From Campylobacter gracilis (lineage in GTDB: Bacteria; Campylobacterota; Campylobacteria; Campylobacterales; Campylobacteraceae), in contig NZ_CP012196.1 of assembly GCF_001190745.1 (NCBI RefSeq), positions 868,001 to 932,000 of the forward strand: a stretch of DNA of 64,000 nt, read 5' to 3'. Under the pieces are notes generated by a model that searched no databases, had not been told where the DNA came from, and saw nothing but the letters and a program-made list of their open reading frames with translations. The translations under genes were made by a program, and so were the position numbers. Positions 8,452 through 17,673 of this stretch are shown in pieces. Numbering within the stretch: the stretch's first letter is position 1; each line of letters starts with the position of its first letter.

Positions 8452-9936
8452 TTAACCTCTCATCATTATTCTAACGCCGTTTTCGACGAGCATCCAAAAA
8501 TCACCTACGTGCCATACGCCGAAAATTATCACTAAAGCGCAAAGCAAGATTAGCGGTAAATTTTCAAACAAGCTCATCTCTTTAGCATAAACCACTTCAC
8601 CTTTAGGTGTACCGAAGCTCGCTAGATTAAAGTGCGCGAAGTCCGCGATGAAAATAATTACGAGCGCGATTGCAAATAATGCTACGGCTATGTATTGACC
8701 GCTAGCTATCGCGCCTTTGAAAACGTTAAATTCGCTTACAAAGATCGCAAACGCAGGAACGCCTACGAGCGAGCAAACCGCAGCACCAAACATTATCGTA
8801 GTAAGCGGAGCGATTTTTACCATACCGCCCATTCTAGACATATCTTTGTGACCGTAAATTCTAGCGATATTGCCGGTAGAGCAGAATGCAAGAGCCTTGG
8901 TAAAGCTGTGAGCTAAGCAGTGAAAGATCGCGGCAAGCAAGCCGAAATATCCGCCGATACCTAGCGCAAATGCAATAACACCCATATGAACGACCGAGTG
9001 GTAAGCAAACATCCTCTTTACGTCGTGCTGGCGAACGAGGAAAATTCCTGCTATAAATAGCGTGATCGTACCGGAAATTAACATTACGGATTGAACAAAG
9101 TCAAAGCCTACGGCTTGAGCTGTGATAGCGTAATATCTAAATATCGCTAGCATCGCACATTTTAAAAGCACACCCGAAAGTAGTGCCGAAATCGGAGCCG
9201 GACCTTCTGCGTGAACGTCGGGAAGCCAAGTGTGAGTAGGAGCAAGTCCTGCTTTGGTTCCAAAGCCGATTAGAGCGAATATAAAGATAAGCTTAGCGGC
9301 ATCGCCGTTTAAATTTTTGGCATTATCCATAATGCTCGTCCAAAGCATAGAAGCCTCGCCGTCGCCTGTAATTTTGAATGTAGCCGCATATAGTAAAACG
9401 GTCGCATAAAGCGCGAATGCTAAGCCGATCGAGCAGATGACGATATATTTGTAACCGCTCTCGGTAGATTTTTTATCTTTATGAATAGCGACCAAAAATA
9501 CCGAAGCTAACGTAGTAGCCTCTACCGCAGCCCACATAAACGCAACGTTGTTACAGATCACGCTAAGCGTCATCGTAAAAACGAAAACGTGGCAGAGCGA
9601 GTAGTATTTTCTTAGATCGCTAAGATCCAGATGACCGCCTTGTATCTCCCACTTCATATAGGTGGTGGAGTATAAATTCACCAAAAAGCCCGTTACGGCG
9701 ATTAGCACTAAAAATACGCAACCTAGGCTATCTAGGAATAGGAATTTATCGTATGCATAAAACGCCTCGGCATTGCCGCTTAGAAGCTTGCCTACGTTAC
9801 AGAGTAGCCCTGCGGAAGTAACTGCAGAAATCAAAACGTGTAGCGTGCTTAGGAGCTTGAAATTCTTAGGGCATAAGAATAATATCAGCGCTCCGAGCAA
9901 CGGAAAAATTAATATAAAAGCTAAACTATTCATCAT
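8452..9936 (-). CDS. hyfF: Hydrogenase-4 membrane subunit HyfF (antiporter-like, ND4/ND2 family)
   Basis: Integral membrane, Mrp-antiporter-like subunit thought to move ions when hydrogenase runs. 494 residues with about a dozen membrane segments; the phrase FGTKAGLAPTHTWLPDVHAE near residue 230 carries the lysine and histidines conserved in complex I proton-pumping subunits. E. coli HyfF is 526 residues. Its ATG shares bases with the hyfE stop (TAATG), and another ATG lies three bases on. There is no neighbouring hyfD, so HyfB and HyfF would be the only antiporter-like subunits. Confidence 0.93.
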   Translation of the reverse strand: MMNSLAFILIFPLLGALILFLCPKNFKLLSTLHVLISAVTSAGLLCNVGKLLSGNAEAFYAYDKFLFLDSLGCVFLVLIAVTGFLVNLYSTTYMKWEIQGGHLDLSDLRKYYSLCHVFVFTMTLSVICNNVAFMWAAVEATTLASVFLVAIHKDKKSTESGYKYIVICSIGLAFALYATVLLYAATFKITGDGEASMLWTSIMDNAKNLNGDAAKLIFIFALIGFGTKAGLAPTHTWLPDVHAEGPAPISALLSGVLLKCAMLAIFRYYAITAQAVGFDFVQSVMLISGTITLFIAGIFLVRQHDVKRMFAYHSVVHMGVIAFALGIGGYFGLLAAIFHCLAHSFTKALAFCSTGNIARIYGHKDMSRMGGMVKIAPLTTIMFGAAVCSLVGVPAFAIFVSEFNVFKGAIASGQYIAVALFAIALVIIFIADFAHFNLASFGTPKGEVVYAKEMSLFENLPLILLCALVIIFGVWHVGDFWMLVENGVRIMMRG

Positions 9937-10580
9937 TAACCCCTTAAATTCGAAGCTTTAGACGTATCAAGTCCGTCATAAGCTTTGTAAAATCTAACCG
10001 CCAAAACGCTCATAATGATAACCGCAAAGATCGCGTCGGTTAAAATTCCAAGCTCGACTAGCTCGTGAGAGTTGTAAGCCATAAGCGCAAGGCTTAGGTG
10101 GATGCCGTTTTCAAATAGGCAGTAGGCCAGAATTTGCTTGATGAAAGAATTTCTTAGCATGAAGCCGAAAATTCCCATCATAAATACGGTTACTGCCGCT
10201 ATTAGAACGATTCTTTCTTGAATAAGAGAGAATTGAAGCAAGATCGGATTGATTGTCATCGCAATCGCTAGCGAAAATCCCATCGCAATAACGGGGCTTA
10301 CGAAAAAGCCGCCTACCGGCTCATCCTCGCTGATCACATCCAGCTTTTTAACTAGCCAAAATAAAATTCCAGGTACGAAAATAACCTTCGTAAAAAATGC
10401 CACTATCGCCCAAATTCTAAGCTGCGGCGCATTGAAGTTAGAATATAGCATAAAAAATATGCTTACCAAAAGTAGCGTCTGAATCGCGTAAATTCCGATC
10501 GAAAGCTTTAAATTTCTAAGTCCGAATACCGCGAGTGACGTTACGATCATACAAATTGCTAAAATATCGATACTATTCAT
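9936..10580 (-). CDS. hyfE: Hydrogenase-4 membrane subunit HyfE (NuoK-like)
   Basis: Small integral membrane subunit of the hydrogenase-4 arm, 214 residues (E. coli HyfE 216), with about six predicted helices. The C-terminal half (MRNSFIKQILAYCLFENGIH, then GILTDAIFAVIIMSVL) resembles NuoK, including the glutamate in a membrane helix used for proton transfer in complex I. HyfE exists in hydrogenase-4 but not in the smaller E. coli hydrogenase-3 complex, so its presence makes this an Hyf-type rather than Hyc-type enzyme. Starts two bases after the hyfC stop. Confidence 0.92.
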   Translation of the reverse strand: MNSIDILAICMIVTSLAVFGLRNLKLSIGIYAIQTLLLVSIFFMLYSNFNAPQLRIWAIVAFFTKVIFVPGILFWLVKKLDVISEDEPVGGFFVSPVIAMGFSLAIAMTINPILLQFSLIQERIVLIAAVTVFMMGIFGFMLRNSFIKQILAYCLFENGIHLSLALMAYNSHELVELGILTDAIFAVIIMSVLAVRFYKAYDGLDTSKASNLRG

Positions 10581-10581
10581 C

Positions 10582-11511
10582 TTAAAATCCTACTACGTAA
10601 AGCGTTAATGCCGCAAAAGCGATGGCAAGAGCACCGCATGAAATTTTGCGCATGCTCGAAGTCATTCTAAAGCGCGGTCCAAAGTTGTCGATGAAAACGG
10701 CTGCTACGTAAAATACGCCGGTTTTTAGCACAAAGATTATGATTGCTAAAAGCGGATTGCTAAAATTCCACGGCTCAAATATCGTTAGGAATAATCCGAT
10801 CATCGCAAATTGCTTCAAAATAAGCGCCGCTTGCACTAAGCCTAGATCGCTGCCTGCATATTCGCCCAGAAGTCCTTCTTGAAGCTCTTGCTCGGCTTCG
10901 GCAAGATCAAATGGCTTTCTGCCGGTCTCGACATACATACACCATAAAAATGCAATCGAAGCTACGGCAAAGCTTGGAATTTGATAGCCGATCTGACCGC
11001 TGCGTACCATCTGCTGGATCTCAACTAAATTTGAAGTTCCCGCAGCCATCATTACTACAATTAGGCACATCATCATAACAGGCTCGACAAAAACGGCAAG
11101 CATCTGCTCGCGTCCACCGCCGGTTGCGGCAAACGGGTTACCGCTGTCTATCGAAGCCGCACCGAATACAAAGCGCAAAAGCGCGCCTAGATATAGGATA
11201 ACGAAAATATCCGAATACGCTCCGAAAAGGGTATCTTTGCTGTATGTAATAGGAATAGCCGCCAAAATCGCCGCCGAAGTAGCGAAAAGGAAAAACGGCG
11301 CCCATCTAAATACCCAGTGGCTGCACGCGGGAACGGTTCTGCCGCGCTTAAAAAGCTTAATAATATCGCGGTAAGTCTGGAAAAAATCGCTTCCTTGTTT
11401 CGACTGAAGCTTGGCTCGAAGTTTTCTCGCCATACCGTCGAAGAGTGGAGCGACTAGGACGATAACCGCGACTTGAAATATCATTAAAAATATAGTTTGT
11501 ATAGTCTGCAT
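10582..11511 (-). CDS. hyfC: Hydrogenase-4 membrane subunit HyfC (NuoH-like)
   Basis: NuoH/ND1-type membrane anchor linking the hydrogenase peripheral arm to the antiporter-like subunits. 309 residues with about eight membrane segments. The phrases SKQGSDFFQTYRDIIKLFKR near residue 40 and ETGRKPFDLAEAEQELQEG near residue 195 are the conserved cytoplasmic loops of the HycD/HyfC family. Length is typical (E. coli HyfC 315). About ten bases separate it from hyfB and two from hyfE. Confidence 0.94.
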   Translation of the reverse strand: MQTIQTIFLMIFQVAVIVLVAPLFDGMARKLRAKLQSKQGSDFFQTYRDIIKLFKRGRTVPACSHWVFRWAPFFLFATSAAILAAIPITYSKDTLFGAYSDIFVILYLGALLRFVFGAASIDSGNPFAATGGGREQMLAVFVEPVMMMCLIVVMMAAGTSNLVEIQQMVRSGQIGYQIPSFAVASIAFLWCMYVETGRKPFDLAEAEQELQEGLLGEYAGSDLGLVQAALILKQFAMIGLFLTIFEPWNFSNPLLAIIIFVLKTGVFYVAAVFIDNFGPRFRMTSSMRKISCGALAIAFAALTLYVVGF

Positions 11512-11521
11512 CTTAAACCTC

Positions 11522-13495
11522 CTAGATCAAGAAAAAGCCCACGCCCAGTACGGCGCAAAGATAGATTAGGATGTAAAGCGTATATAAATTTGCATAGCCG
11601 CTTTGAATAATTCCTATCTTATCGGCGACCTTCTTACTCCAATCGATTACCGGTTGATAAATCATCGTCCACCAAATGTCTTGTGGGTGGTTGTGATACT
11701 CGATCGGTCCGAAGTAGCCGTTTTGCTCTATTCTGCGTTTATGACCTCTAAATAGCCAGTCCATAATCTTTCTTAAATCGCCGGTAAAAGGACCGCCGGT
11801 CATCTGCATGCGAGGGCTATATTTAAAGCCGCATGCCCAAGGATCGGTCTCGCGAGGTTTGTCACGATTTGCTTTCATAACTGCTAGGATGATAAACGGA
11901 AGCAGCATTGTAGAACACAAAATCACTGCAATAAGAGGAGTTGAAACGATACTTCCCAAAGGCGAAGTGATTGACGAAGCGCCTAGGCTTGCGACAAATT
12001 CTCTATTGGAAGTGATAGAATTTACCGCCTGCATTATGTAATCGACTATGAAGTGTGCGCCTACGCCAAATCCCACGCAGCCTATCATCAAAATGATCAT
12101 TCCTAAAACCATTCCTAATGGGCTTTCTTTTGCGTTCTCCCAAATTTTTTCATCCCTTGGGGTTCCTGCGAAGATTACCGCATAAAGCTTAAGGTGCATA
12201 CCGACCAAAACGCCGGTGAGTGCAAGAGCGACCACCGCTAAAGAGAAGGCGTATCTGATGAAAATTCCGCTTTCCTTAGCACCTTGAAGCATTCCTTGAT
12301 AGGTAAACCACTCTGAAACGAAGCCGTTTACCGGAGGAAGCGCTGCGATACCCATGATACCGATAAACATACCGACAGCAGTTAGAGGCATTTTTTTAGC
12401 TAGACCTCCTAGCACGTCCATATTTTGCGTATGAGTAGCGTGGATTACAGAGCCTGCACATAAGAATAGCAAGCCTTTGAATATCGCATGGTTTACTACG
12501 TGGTAGCAGCCTGCTAAAAATCCGACTGCGGCTAGCGTTACATTGCCTGCTGCGACGCCGTAAATTCCGGTGCCAAGGCCTAGCAAGATAATACCGATAT
12601 TTTCGACCGAGTGATACGCAAGAAGCGCTTTAAAGTCGTGCTGGCACAACGCGTATAAAACGCCAAAAAGCGAGCTGGCTGCTCCTAGGATCAAAACTGC
12701 AAGCCCAAAATAAATGCTTAGCGGTAAAAATAGCGTAAATTTAACAAGCGTAAAGAGCGCTACTTTAATCATAACGCCGCTCATCAGTGCAGAGACATTC
12801 GATGGAGCCGCAGGGTGAGCTTGCGGTAGCCAAACGTGAAAAGGCCACATTCCCGCTTTTGAGCCGAAGCCGACCAAAAACAAGATGAATGCTGCTACAG
12901 AAGCGCCCATCGGCATATTTACTTTTCCCCACTCTGCAAATTCGAAGCTTCCTGCGTAGTTTGCAATGATAAGTAATCCACAGGTGATACAAAATGCACC
13001 GATCTGCGCTATGCCTAGATATACCATAACGGCTTTGAGCGTGCCTTTGCCGTCGTTTACTATGATTAGAAATGACGAAATTAACGTCATAAGCTCCCAT
13101 AAAACAGCGAAGCAAAATACATTATCTGCGCTGATGACTAAAAGCATAGATAAGATGAAAGTATTAAATAAACATGCAAAAACGCCGATATTTGCCTTTC
13201 CGATATATTCCTCAGCATAGCTCATACCGTAAACGCTGCTTGCAAAGCCTATAAAAACGACTACGAAGCTGAAGAAATTTCCAAGCGGGCTTAAAGCAAA
13301 TTTTGGCGCATATAAGAAAGTACCGCCCAAAACGAAGCTATCACTTACGCCCATATTGGCTACGAAATGACACATCGCATAAAAACAGCTGATAGCACCT
13401 AATCCAAATCCCACCTTAACGGCAGTTTTTGGAGCGCAGTATAAAAGAATACTAATTACTGCACTGACGATAAATAAAGTATAGACGCTTATCAT
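11522..13495 (-). CDS. hyfB: Hydrogenase-4 membrane subunit HyfB (antiporter-like, ND5 family)
   Basis: Large Mrp/NuoL-type membrane subunit, 657 residues from the ATG at 13495 (E. coli HyfB 672). Conserved ion-path phrases VGFGSKAGMWPFHVWLPQAH near residue 215 and the DFKALLAYHSVENIG helix near residue 292 are clear. Start choice: ATG at 13495 overlaps the hyfA stop (ATGA) and has GGAGG seven bases upstream; a longer frame reaching 13525 would begin inside hyfA with an arginine-rich stretch and is unlikely. The C-terminal region contains YHNHPQDIW, as in other HyfB/HycC proteins. Confidence 0.94.
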   Translation of the reverse strand: MISVYTLFIVSAVISILLYCAPKTAVKVGFGLGAISCFYAMCHFVANMGVSDSFVLGGTFLYAPKFALSPLGNFFSFVVVFIGFASSVYGMSYAEEYIGKANIGVFACLFNTFILSMLLVISADNVFCFAVLWELMTLISSFLIIVNDGKGTLKAVMVYLGIAQIGAFCITCGLLIIANYAGSFEFAEWGKVNMPMGASVAAFILFLVGFGSKAGMWPFHVWLPQAHPAAPSNVSALMSGVMIKVALFTLVKFTLFLPLSIYFGLAVLILGAASSLFGVLYALCQHDFKALLAYHSVENIGIILLGLGTGIYGVAAGNVTLAAVGFLAGCYHVVNHAIFKGLLFLCAGSVIHATHTQNMDVLGGLAKKMPLTAVGMFIGIMGIAALPPVNGFVSEWFTYQGMLQGAKESGIFIRYAFSLAVVALALTGVLVGMHLKLYAVIFAGTPRDEKIWENAKESPLGMVLGMIILMIGCVGFGVGAHFIVDYIMQAVNSITSNREFVASLGASSITSPLGSIVSTPLIAVILCSTMLLPFIILAVMKANRDKPRETDPWACGFKYSPRMQMTGGPFTGDLRKIMDWLFRGHKRRIEQNGYFGPIEYHNHPQDIWWTMIYQPVIDWSKKVADKIGIIQSGYANLYTLYILIYLCAVLGVGFFLI

Positions 13496-14091
13496 TTTGC
13501 GCCTCCTTCTTTTTTGGCGACGCAACTGATTTCGCCGTTTAATACGTCTTTTGCAAAAGCATTAGCCGCATCGTAGTCTATCGCAAAGCCCAATTTATGC
13601 TTACCCTCTTTAGGATCTATCATAATGATAGCGCTAGTTGGGCAAACCTCGACGCATGCAGGACCATTCTCGCGTCCGTTGCATAGATCGCATTTGATGG
13701 CGGTGCTTTTGGCGCCCGCTTGGCTTTCGATCTCGAGATAATACTTCGGCTCGACCGCATAATTTACTGACGGCATAAGCTCGGCATTCGAGCTGATCGC
13801 GCCATAAGGACAGGCGAGCGTACACATCTTACATCCGATGCAAATTTCTTCGTGCAATTCAATATAGTTATTATCGAAGCGAAGCGCGCCGGTAGGGCAG
13901 ACATTTGCACATGGTCCGTCATCGCACTGCCTGCACTGCGTAGGCATAACGCCGTAAGCCTGTCTAAGCACGGTAAGTCGCGATTTAGCAAGCTTGCCGC
14001 GCTCGTAGGCACTTGAGTAACAGGCCGCCATGCACGTCGTGCAACCGATACATCGTTTGTAATCACAGATTACAAATTTATGTTGTTTCAT
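13492..14091 (-). CDS. hyfA: Hydrogenase-4 / FHL ferredoxin subunit HyfA (HycB-like)
   Basis: Four-cluster ferredoxin that carries electrons from FdhF to the hydrogenase. Cysteine motifs occur in order: CIGCTTCMAAC (residue 16 on), CRQCDDGPCANVCP (~53), CIGCKMCTLACP (~84), and CDLCNGRENGPACVEVCP (~130). That is the full HycB/HyfA pattern. 199 residues, against 205 in E. coli HyfA. First gene of the operon; GGAGAAAGGT lies just before the ATG, and a TATAAT lies 57 bases upstream. Confidence 0.94.
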   Translation of the reverse strand: MKQHKFVICDYKRCIGCTTCMAACYSSAYERGKLAKSRLTVLRQAYGVMPTQCRQCDDGPCANVCPTGALRFDNNYIELHEEICIGCKMCTLACPYGAISSNAELMPSVNYAVEPKYYLEIESQAGAKSTAIKCDLCNGRENGPACVEVCPTSAIIMIDPKEGKHKLGFAIDYDAANAFAKDVLNGEISCVAKKEGGAK

Positions 14092-14147
14092 ACCTTTCTC
14101 CTTGACTTAAGGAATTTTAAAAATTTTTTACTAAAAATTTTGGTGTA

Positions 14148-14153
14148 ATTATA
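14148..14153 (-). promoter_or_regulatory. Candidate -10 box (TATAAT) for the hyf operon
   Basis: ATTATA on the plus strand, TATAAT on minus, about 57 bases before the hyfA ATG. The dyad at 14175-14190 lies just upstream, where the -35 region or an activator would sit. Confidence 0.55.
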
Positions 14154-14174
14154 TTTAAGTCCGCAAAAAAATTC

Positions 14175-14190
14175 CGTCATTTATCTGACG
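14175..14190. promoter_or_regulatory. Inverted repeat CGTCA-N6-TGACG, candidate operator
   Basis: Perfect five-base arms with six bases between, centred about 32 bp upstream of the hyf -10 box. Position fits a transcription factor site, but the factor is unknown. Confidence 0.4.
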
Positions 14191-14419
14191 ATATTTGGAA
14201 TTTATTTGATAAATTTGCTTTCAAAGCTTAAATTTAAAAACTAATTTCTTTTTTAAACCGGTTCATTGATTATTTGCTTTAAAAGTCTAGTATATCAGTA
14301 TTAAAGTATATTTTAAAATTTAAATTACTACTTAAATTACCCCAACTTACTCCTAATTATGATTGAAAAATTCTTTTAGCTTAAGGCAAAATTTCAATTT
14401 TATTTTAGGTAAGAATTTA

Positions 14420-14425
14420 TATAAT
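14420..14425 (+). promoter_or_regulatory. Candidate -10 box (TATAAT) for fdhF
   Basis: TATAAT 60 bases before the fdhF ATG, in a T/A-rich context with a preceding TTTTATTTTAGG stretch. Confidence 0.55.
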
Positions 14426-14484
14426 TGTGCCGAAATTGCATATATGGTAATTTTGCATGTTTAGTATTTTCGAAAGGAGAAAAT

Positions 14485-16752
14485 ATGGCGAATAAAGGCA
14501 AGGTCATATGCCCTTATTGTGGCACAGGCTGTCAAATTGAGCTGACTGCGGAAGACAACTATATCAAATCCGCAACCGGCGTAAGCGACAACCCCGTAAA
14601 TCAGGGTTGTTTATGTTTGAAAGGTTATTACGGATGGAATTACGTAGGCTCTAGAGATAGGCTTACTACTCCGTTAATTCGTAAAAAGAATGGCAAATTT
14701 AGTAAAGACGGCGATTTGGTCGAGGCTAGCTGGGACGAAGCGCTTGATTTGGTTGCTAAAAAGATGCTAGAAGTCAAAGAAAAATACGGCGCCGACGCGA
14801 TAGCCGGAAACTATTCTGCACGCTGTACGCATGAGGATAACTACGTAGCGCAGAAGCTACTTAGAATTTTAGGCACGAATAATATCGATCACTGCGCGCG
14901 CATTTGACACGCTCCGACTGTGGCAGGTCTTGCCAAAACAATCGGTAACGGAGCGGCTACAAATAGCTTCACGGAGATCGGAACTCACAGCAACTGCATT
15001 ATGATGATCGGCTCAAACCCTGAAAACGGCCACCCGATCGTAGCTATGCACGTTCAAAGAGCGTTAAATAGAGGCGCTAAACTCATCGTCATCGACCCGG
15101 TTAAGACGGAATTTGCAAATCGCGCAGATATCCACCTCCAGCTTGAGCCGGAGCACAATATCCCAGTCATCAATGCTCTAATCCATGCTATTATCGACGA
15201 GGATTTGGTAAATCACGAATTCGTTGAGAAATACACCAAGGGCTTTGAATATGTAAAAGAGGCGGTTAAGGATTATTCGCCCGAAGCCGTAGCCAAATAC
15301 ACTAGGCTAAACGCCGAGGATATTAGAAAAGCGGCTAGAATTTATGCTACTACGCGACCTGCGGTTATCACGCACGGCATGGGTGTAACTCACTTCAACC
15401 ACGGCGTAGGCGGAGTTTGTGACATTTCAAATTTAATGCTCGTAACGGGCAATGTGGGCGAGCTCGGAAGCGGCGATCTACCGATCCGCGGACAAGAAAA
15501 CGTTCAAGGCTGCTGCGATATGGGAATGCTTCCTAACGTATTTACCGGCTATAAAGCCGTAACCGACGAGAGTGCCCGTGATTGGTTTGAGCGCCAGTGG
15601 AATTTACCAAAAGGTCATCTAAACGGCAAGATCGGCATTCATAAAACCGAAGTGCCTGACGCAATTCTTGATGGTAGGGTAAAATTCTTCTGGACGATGG
15701 GCGAAAACCCGGTTATGACCGATCCGAACGCAAACCACTTCTTGCGCGCGATTTCGCAGGTAGAGATGTATGTGATCCAAGATATTTTCTTAACCGAGAC
15801 GAGCCGCAAAGCAGATGTTGTGCTTCCTGGAGCTTGCAGCGGCGAGAAAGAGGGTACTTACACCAACGCCGAGCGCCGCGTACAGCACAGCGAGATCGTC
15901 GTAACGCCTCCGGGACAAGCTAGACAAGACTGGGCTATCATCTGCGAGCTTGCCAGACGTTTAGGTCTAGGAGATTATTTCACATTCCAATCTCCAGAGC
16001 AGATTTGGGAAGAGGTGCGCAGGGTAGCTCCACACAACTACGGCGGAATGAGCTATTACCGCATCAAAAAATACCACGGACTTCACTGGCCGTGCCCTGA
16101 TGAGAATTCTATGGGCGGACCTGCATTGTATCTTGATAAGAAATTCTTTACCCCGGACGGTAAAGGAAATTTCGTACCAGTTCTATTTGTGGATGATAAG
16201 AGTAAGATCGAAAGCGCCAAAGAGGAATTTGCAAAACGTATGAATATGCCGAAAGATTATCCTGTAATGGCAGGCTCGGTCGATGAGAAGACCGACGAGG
16301 AGTTCCCAATCCAGCTTCTAACTACGCGTAAGGTTTACGAGTACGCAGGAGGCGCGATGACTAGGCGCTCTAAGACCGTCGAGCAGGGCGGCGACGCGAT
16401 AGGACCGATTGCGGAAATGAATCCGAAACTCGCCGAACGATATGGAATTTCACAGGGAGATTTCATCGTCGCGTGGAGCCGCTACGGCTATATCGCGATC
16501 AAAGCGGACATTACCGAGTGTATAATGGATGGTATCATTCAGATGTCTTATCACTACTGGGAGAGCTGCTGCAACGAGCTAACGAGCGGCGGCTGGGATC
16601 TTATCGCCAAAACGCCTACGTTTAAGGCGGCGATTCAGATTAAAAAGATCGACGAAGAGGAATTTTTGCGTATCCGCGAACTTAAGCGCATTAAATTTCA
16701 AACCAATAAAGTCGTTTACGACGACTTCCACCACCATCCGATTAAATTCTAA
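14485..16752 (+). CDS. fdhF: Formate dehydrogenase H, selenocysteine-containing (FdhF), reads through UGA at 14905-14907
   Basis: Cytoplasmic molybdenum/tungsten-bisMGD formate dehydrogenase that oxidises formate to CO2 and passes electrons to the Hyf ferredoxins. 755 residues counting selenocysteine at position 141; E. coli FdhF has Sec140. The N-terminal 4Fe-4S motif is CPYCGTGC (9-16) with a fourth cysteine in NQGCLC near 45. The in-frame TGA lies in HCARI-U-HAPTVAGL, the exact active-site context of FdhF. The conserved histidine follows, and the HGMGVTHFNHGVGG and GENPVMTDPNANH blocks come later. There is no Tat signal, so it acts inside the cell, unlike the periplasmic FdhA of C. jejuni. 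ATG at 14485 follows AAAGGAG. A terminator follows the stop. Confidence 0.95.
14905..14907 (+). other. In-frame UGA selenocysteine codon of fdhF
   Basis: TGA directly followed by CAC, as in E. coli fdhF, inside an otherwise open frame of 756 codons including the final stop. Decoding needs SelA, SelB and the selC tRNA, which are not in this window. Confidence 0.93.
14921..14935 (+). promoter_or_regulatory. SECIS-like hairpin of fdhF
   Basis: TGGCA-GGTCT-TGCCA forms a five-base-pair stem with loop GGUCU, thirteen bases after the UGA. E. coli fdhF has GCAGGUCUGC in the same place, with the loop recognised by SelB. The match of loop, spacing and context is close. Confidence 0.8.
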
Positions 16753-16770
16753 GAATTTAATCTTATCCGT

Positions 16771-16803
16771 AGATTCGGGGCTATGCTCCCGAATCTATTT
16801 TTT
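16771..16803 (+). terminator. Rho-independent terminator of fdhF
   Basis: AGATTCGGG / CCCGAATCT nine-base-pair stem (16771-16796) followed by a run of T, starting 19 bp after the fdhF stop. Confidence 0.82.
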
Positions 16804-17328
16804 AACAATCAATTCAAATAATATGAAATTTTTAGCGATCTAGCCGTCTTGTGATATTTTAAATACGCCTCTTTGCGTGGTCGCACTATTGATAAGAGAG
16901 CGATTGAAATTTATCTGCTATTGTATTTAATAGATGCGGCGGCAGAGACCAGGCATTCGTGATTTGTCAAATCCTAATAAATGTAGTCTCAATAAGAGCG
17001 GCGCAATGGAGTAAATTTTAAAGATAAGCATGATAATAAGGCTATTTTATTGCGACAAATCTTACCAAATTACATTATTGATTAAATTTTAGCGTGCGTA
17101 GGCTGATTTTATGCGAATTAGTCTATATTGTCAAGTAGCGCTGTAATTTTAATAACGCAAATGCAATTTTTGTGATTTTAATAGATGAATGCAAAAGGCT
17201 CATAGGCTTTTTAAAGCGCAAGACTCGGCTTTTAGTCTTAATGGTCGCAAATGCCGGTTTCTGGCATAGCTGAGTAGTTTCTCGCTCCGCCTGAAATCCA
17301 TAAATTTTGATTTTAAAATTTTAGATTT
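16804..17328. other. Non-coding spacer after fdhF
   Basis: About 525 bp without a believable reading frame. It is less rich in AAATTT words than other spacers. It contains a small dyad GATTTGTCAAATC near 16960, and it ends at the hairpin at 17329-17367, which leaves room for an unannotated transcript. Confidence 0.45.
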
Positions 17329-17370
17329 AAAATTCCGAATTCCGTCGTGCTTGGAGTTCGGAATTTTTAG
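17329..17370. terminator. Strong orphan hairpin, terminator-like in both directions
   Basis: AAAATTCCGAATTCC pairs with GGAGTTCGGAATTTT (15 pairs, one G-U) around a nine-base loop. It ends in TTTTT on the plus strand, and A-rich/T-rich flanks occur on the other. It may end the TRAP binding-protein transcript (minus, 307 bp away) or an unknown plus-strand transcript. Confidence 0.55.
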
Positions 17371-17673
17371 AATTTTATTTTATCGCGTTTATCGCGTGTT
17401 TTTGGCATTCTATTTTTCACGCGGGAGCCCTTTGCTGCGCCAGATCGCGCCGCTTGCGATGTTAAAACCATCGCGCCAAAGTTCTGCCTGCTTGCGGAGG
17501 AGATTTATGAACTGGGCTCCGGCATTGAAGTTATTGCGCCAAAGCTGCTGCGGCAGAATTCCATTTACTTTATGCAAAAGTAGTTAAAATTCCTGCCGCT
17601 TGTCGCAATTGAGTTACTTATTGCGCCAGATCTATTCGTCGCGCCTTAATTTTTATCGCTCGCAGCACCCGCT

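Larger units (their letters stand above)
14092..14484. promoter_or_regulatory. Divergent hyf / fdhF control region
   Basis: 393 bp of AT-rich DNA between the starts of hyfA (minus) and fdhF (plus). It holds a good -10 box for each direction and three dyads: CGTCA-N6-TGACG at 14175-14190, an imperfect AAATTT-GCTTT-C-AAAGC-TT-AAATTT at 14211-14235, and AACCGGTT at 14256-14263. I see no exact TTGAT-N4-ATCAA FNR/CRP box and no clear GG-N10-GC sigma-54 element. Confidence 0.6.

Noticed and set aside
14425-14920. fdhF as two separate genes divided at the TGA
   Set aside because: Codon context, position 141 and the SECIS-like hairpin all match selenocysteine insertion; the second part has no start signal.
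17351-17587. 78-codon plus-strand frame after the orphan hairpin
   Set aside because: Starts inside the hairpin; no ribosome site or protein-like pattern. Another frame there reads a short plausible stretch (AEEIYELGSGIEVIAPK) but lacks a start.
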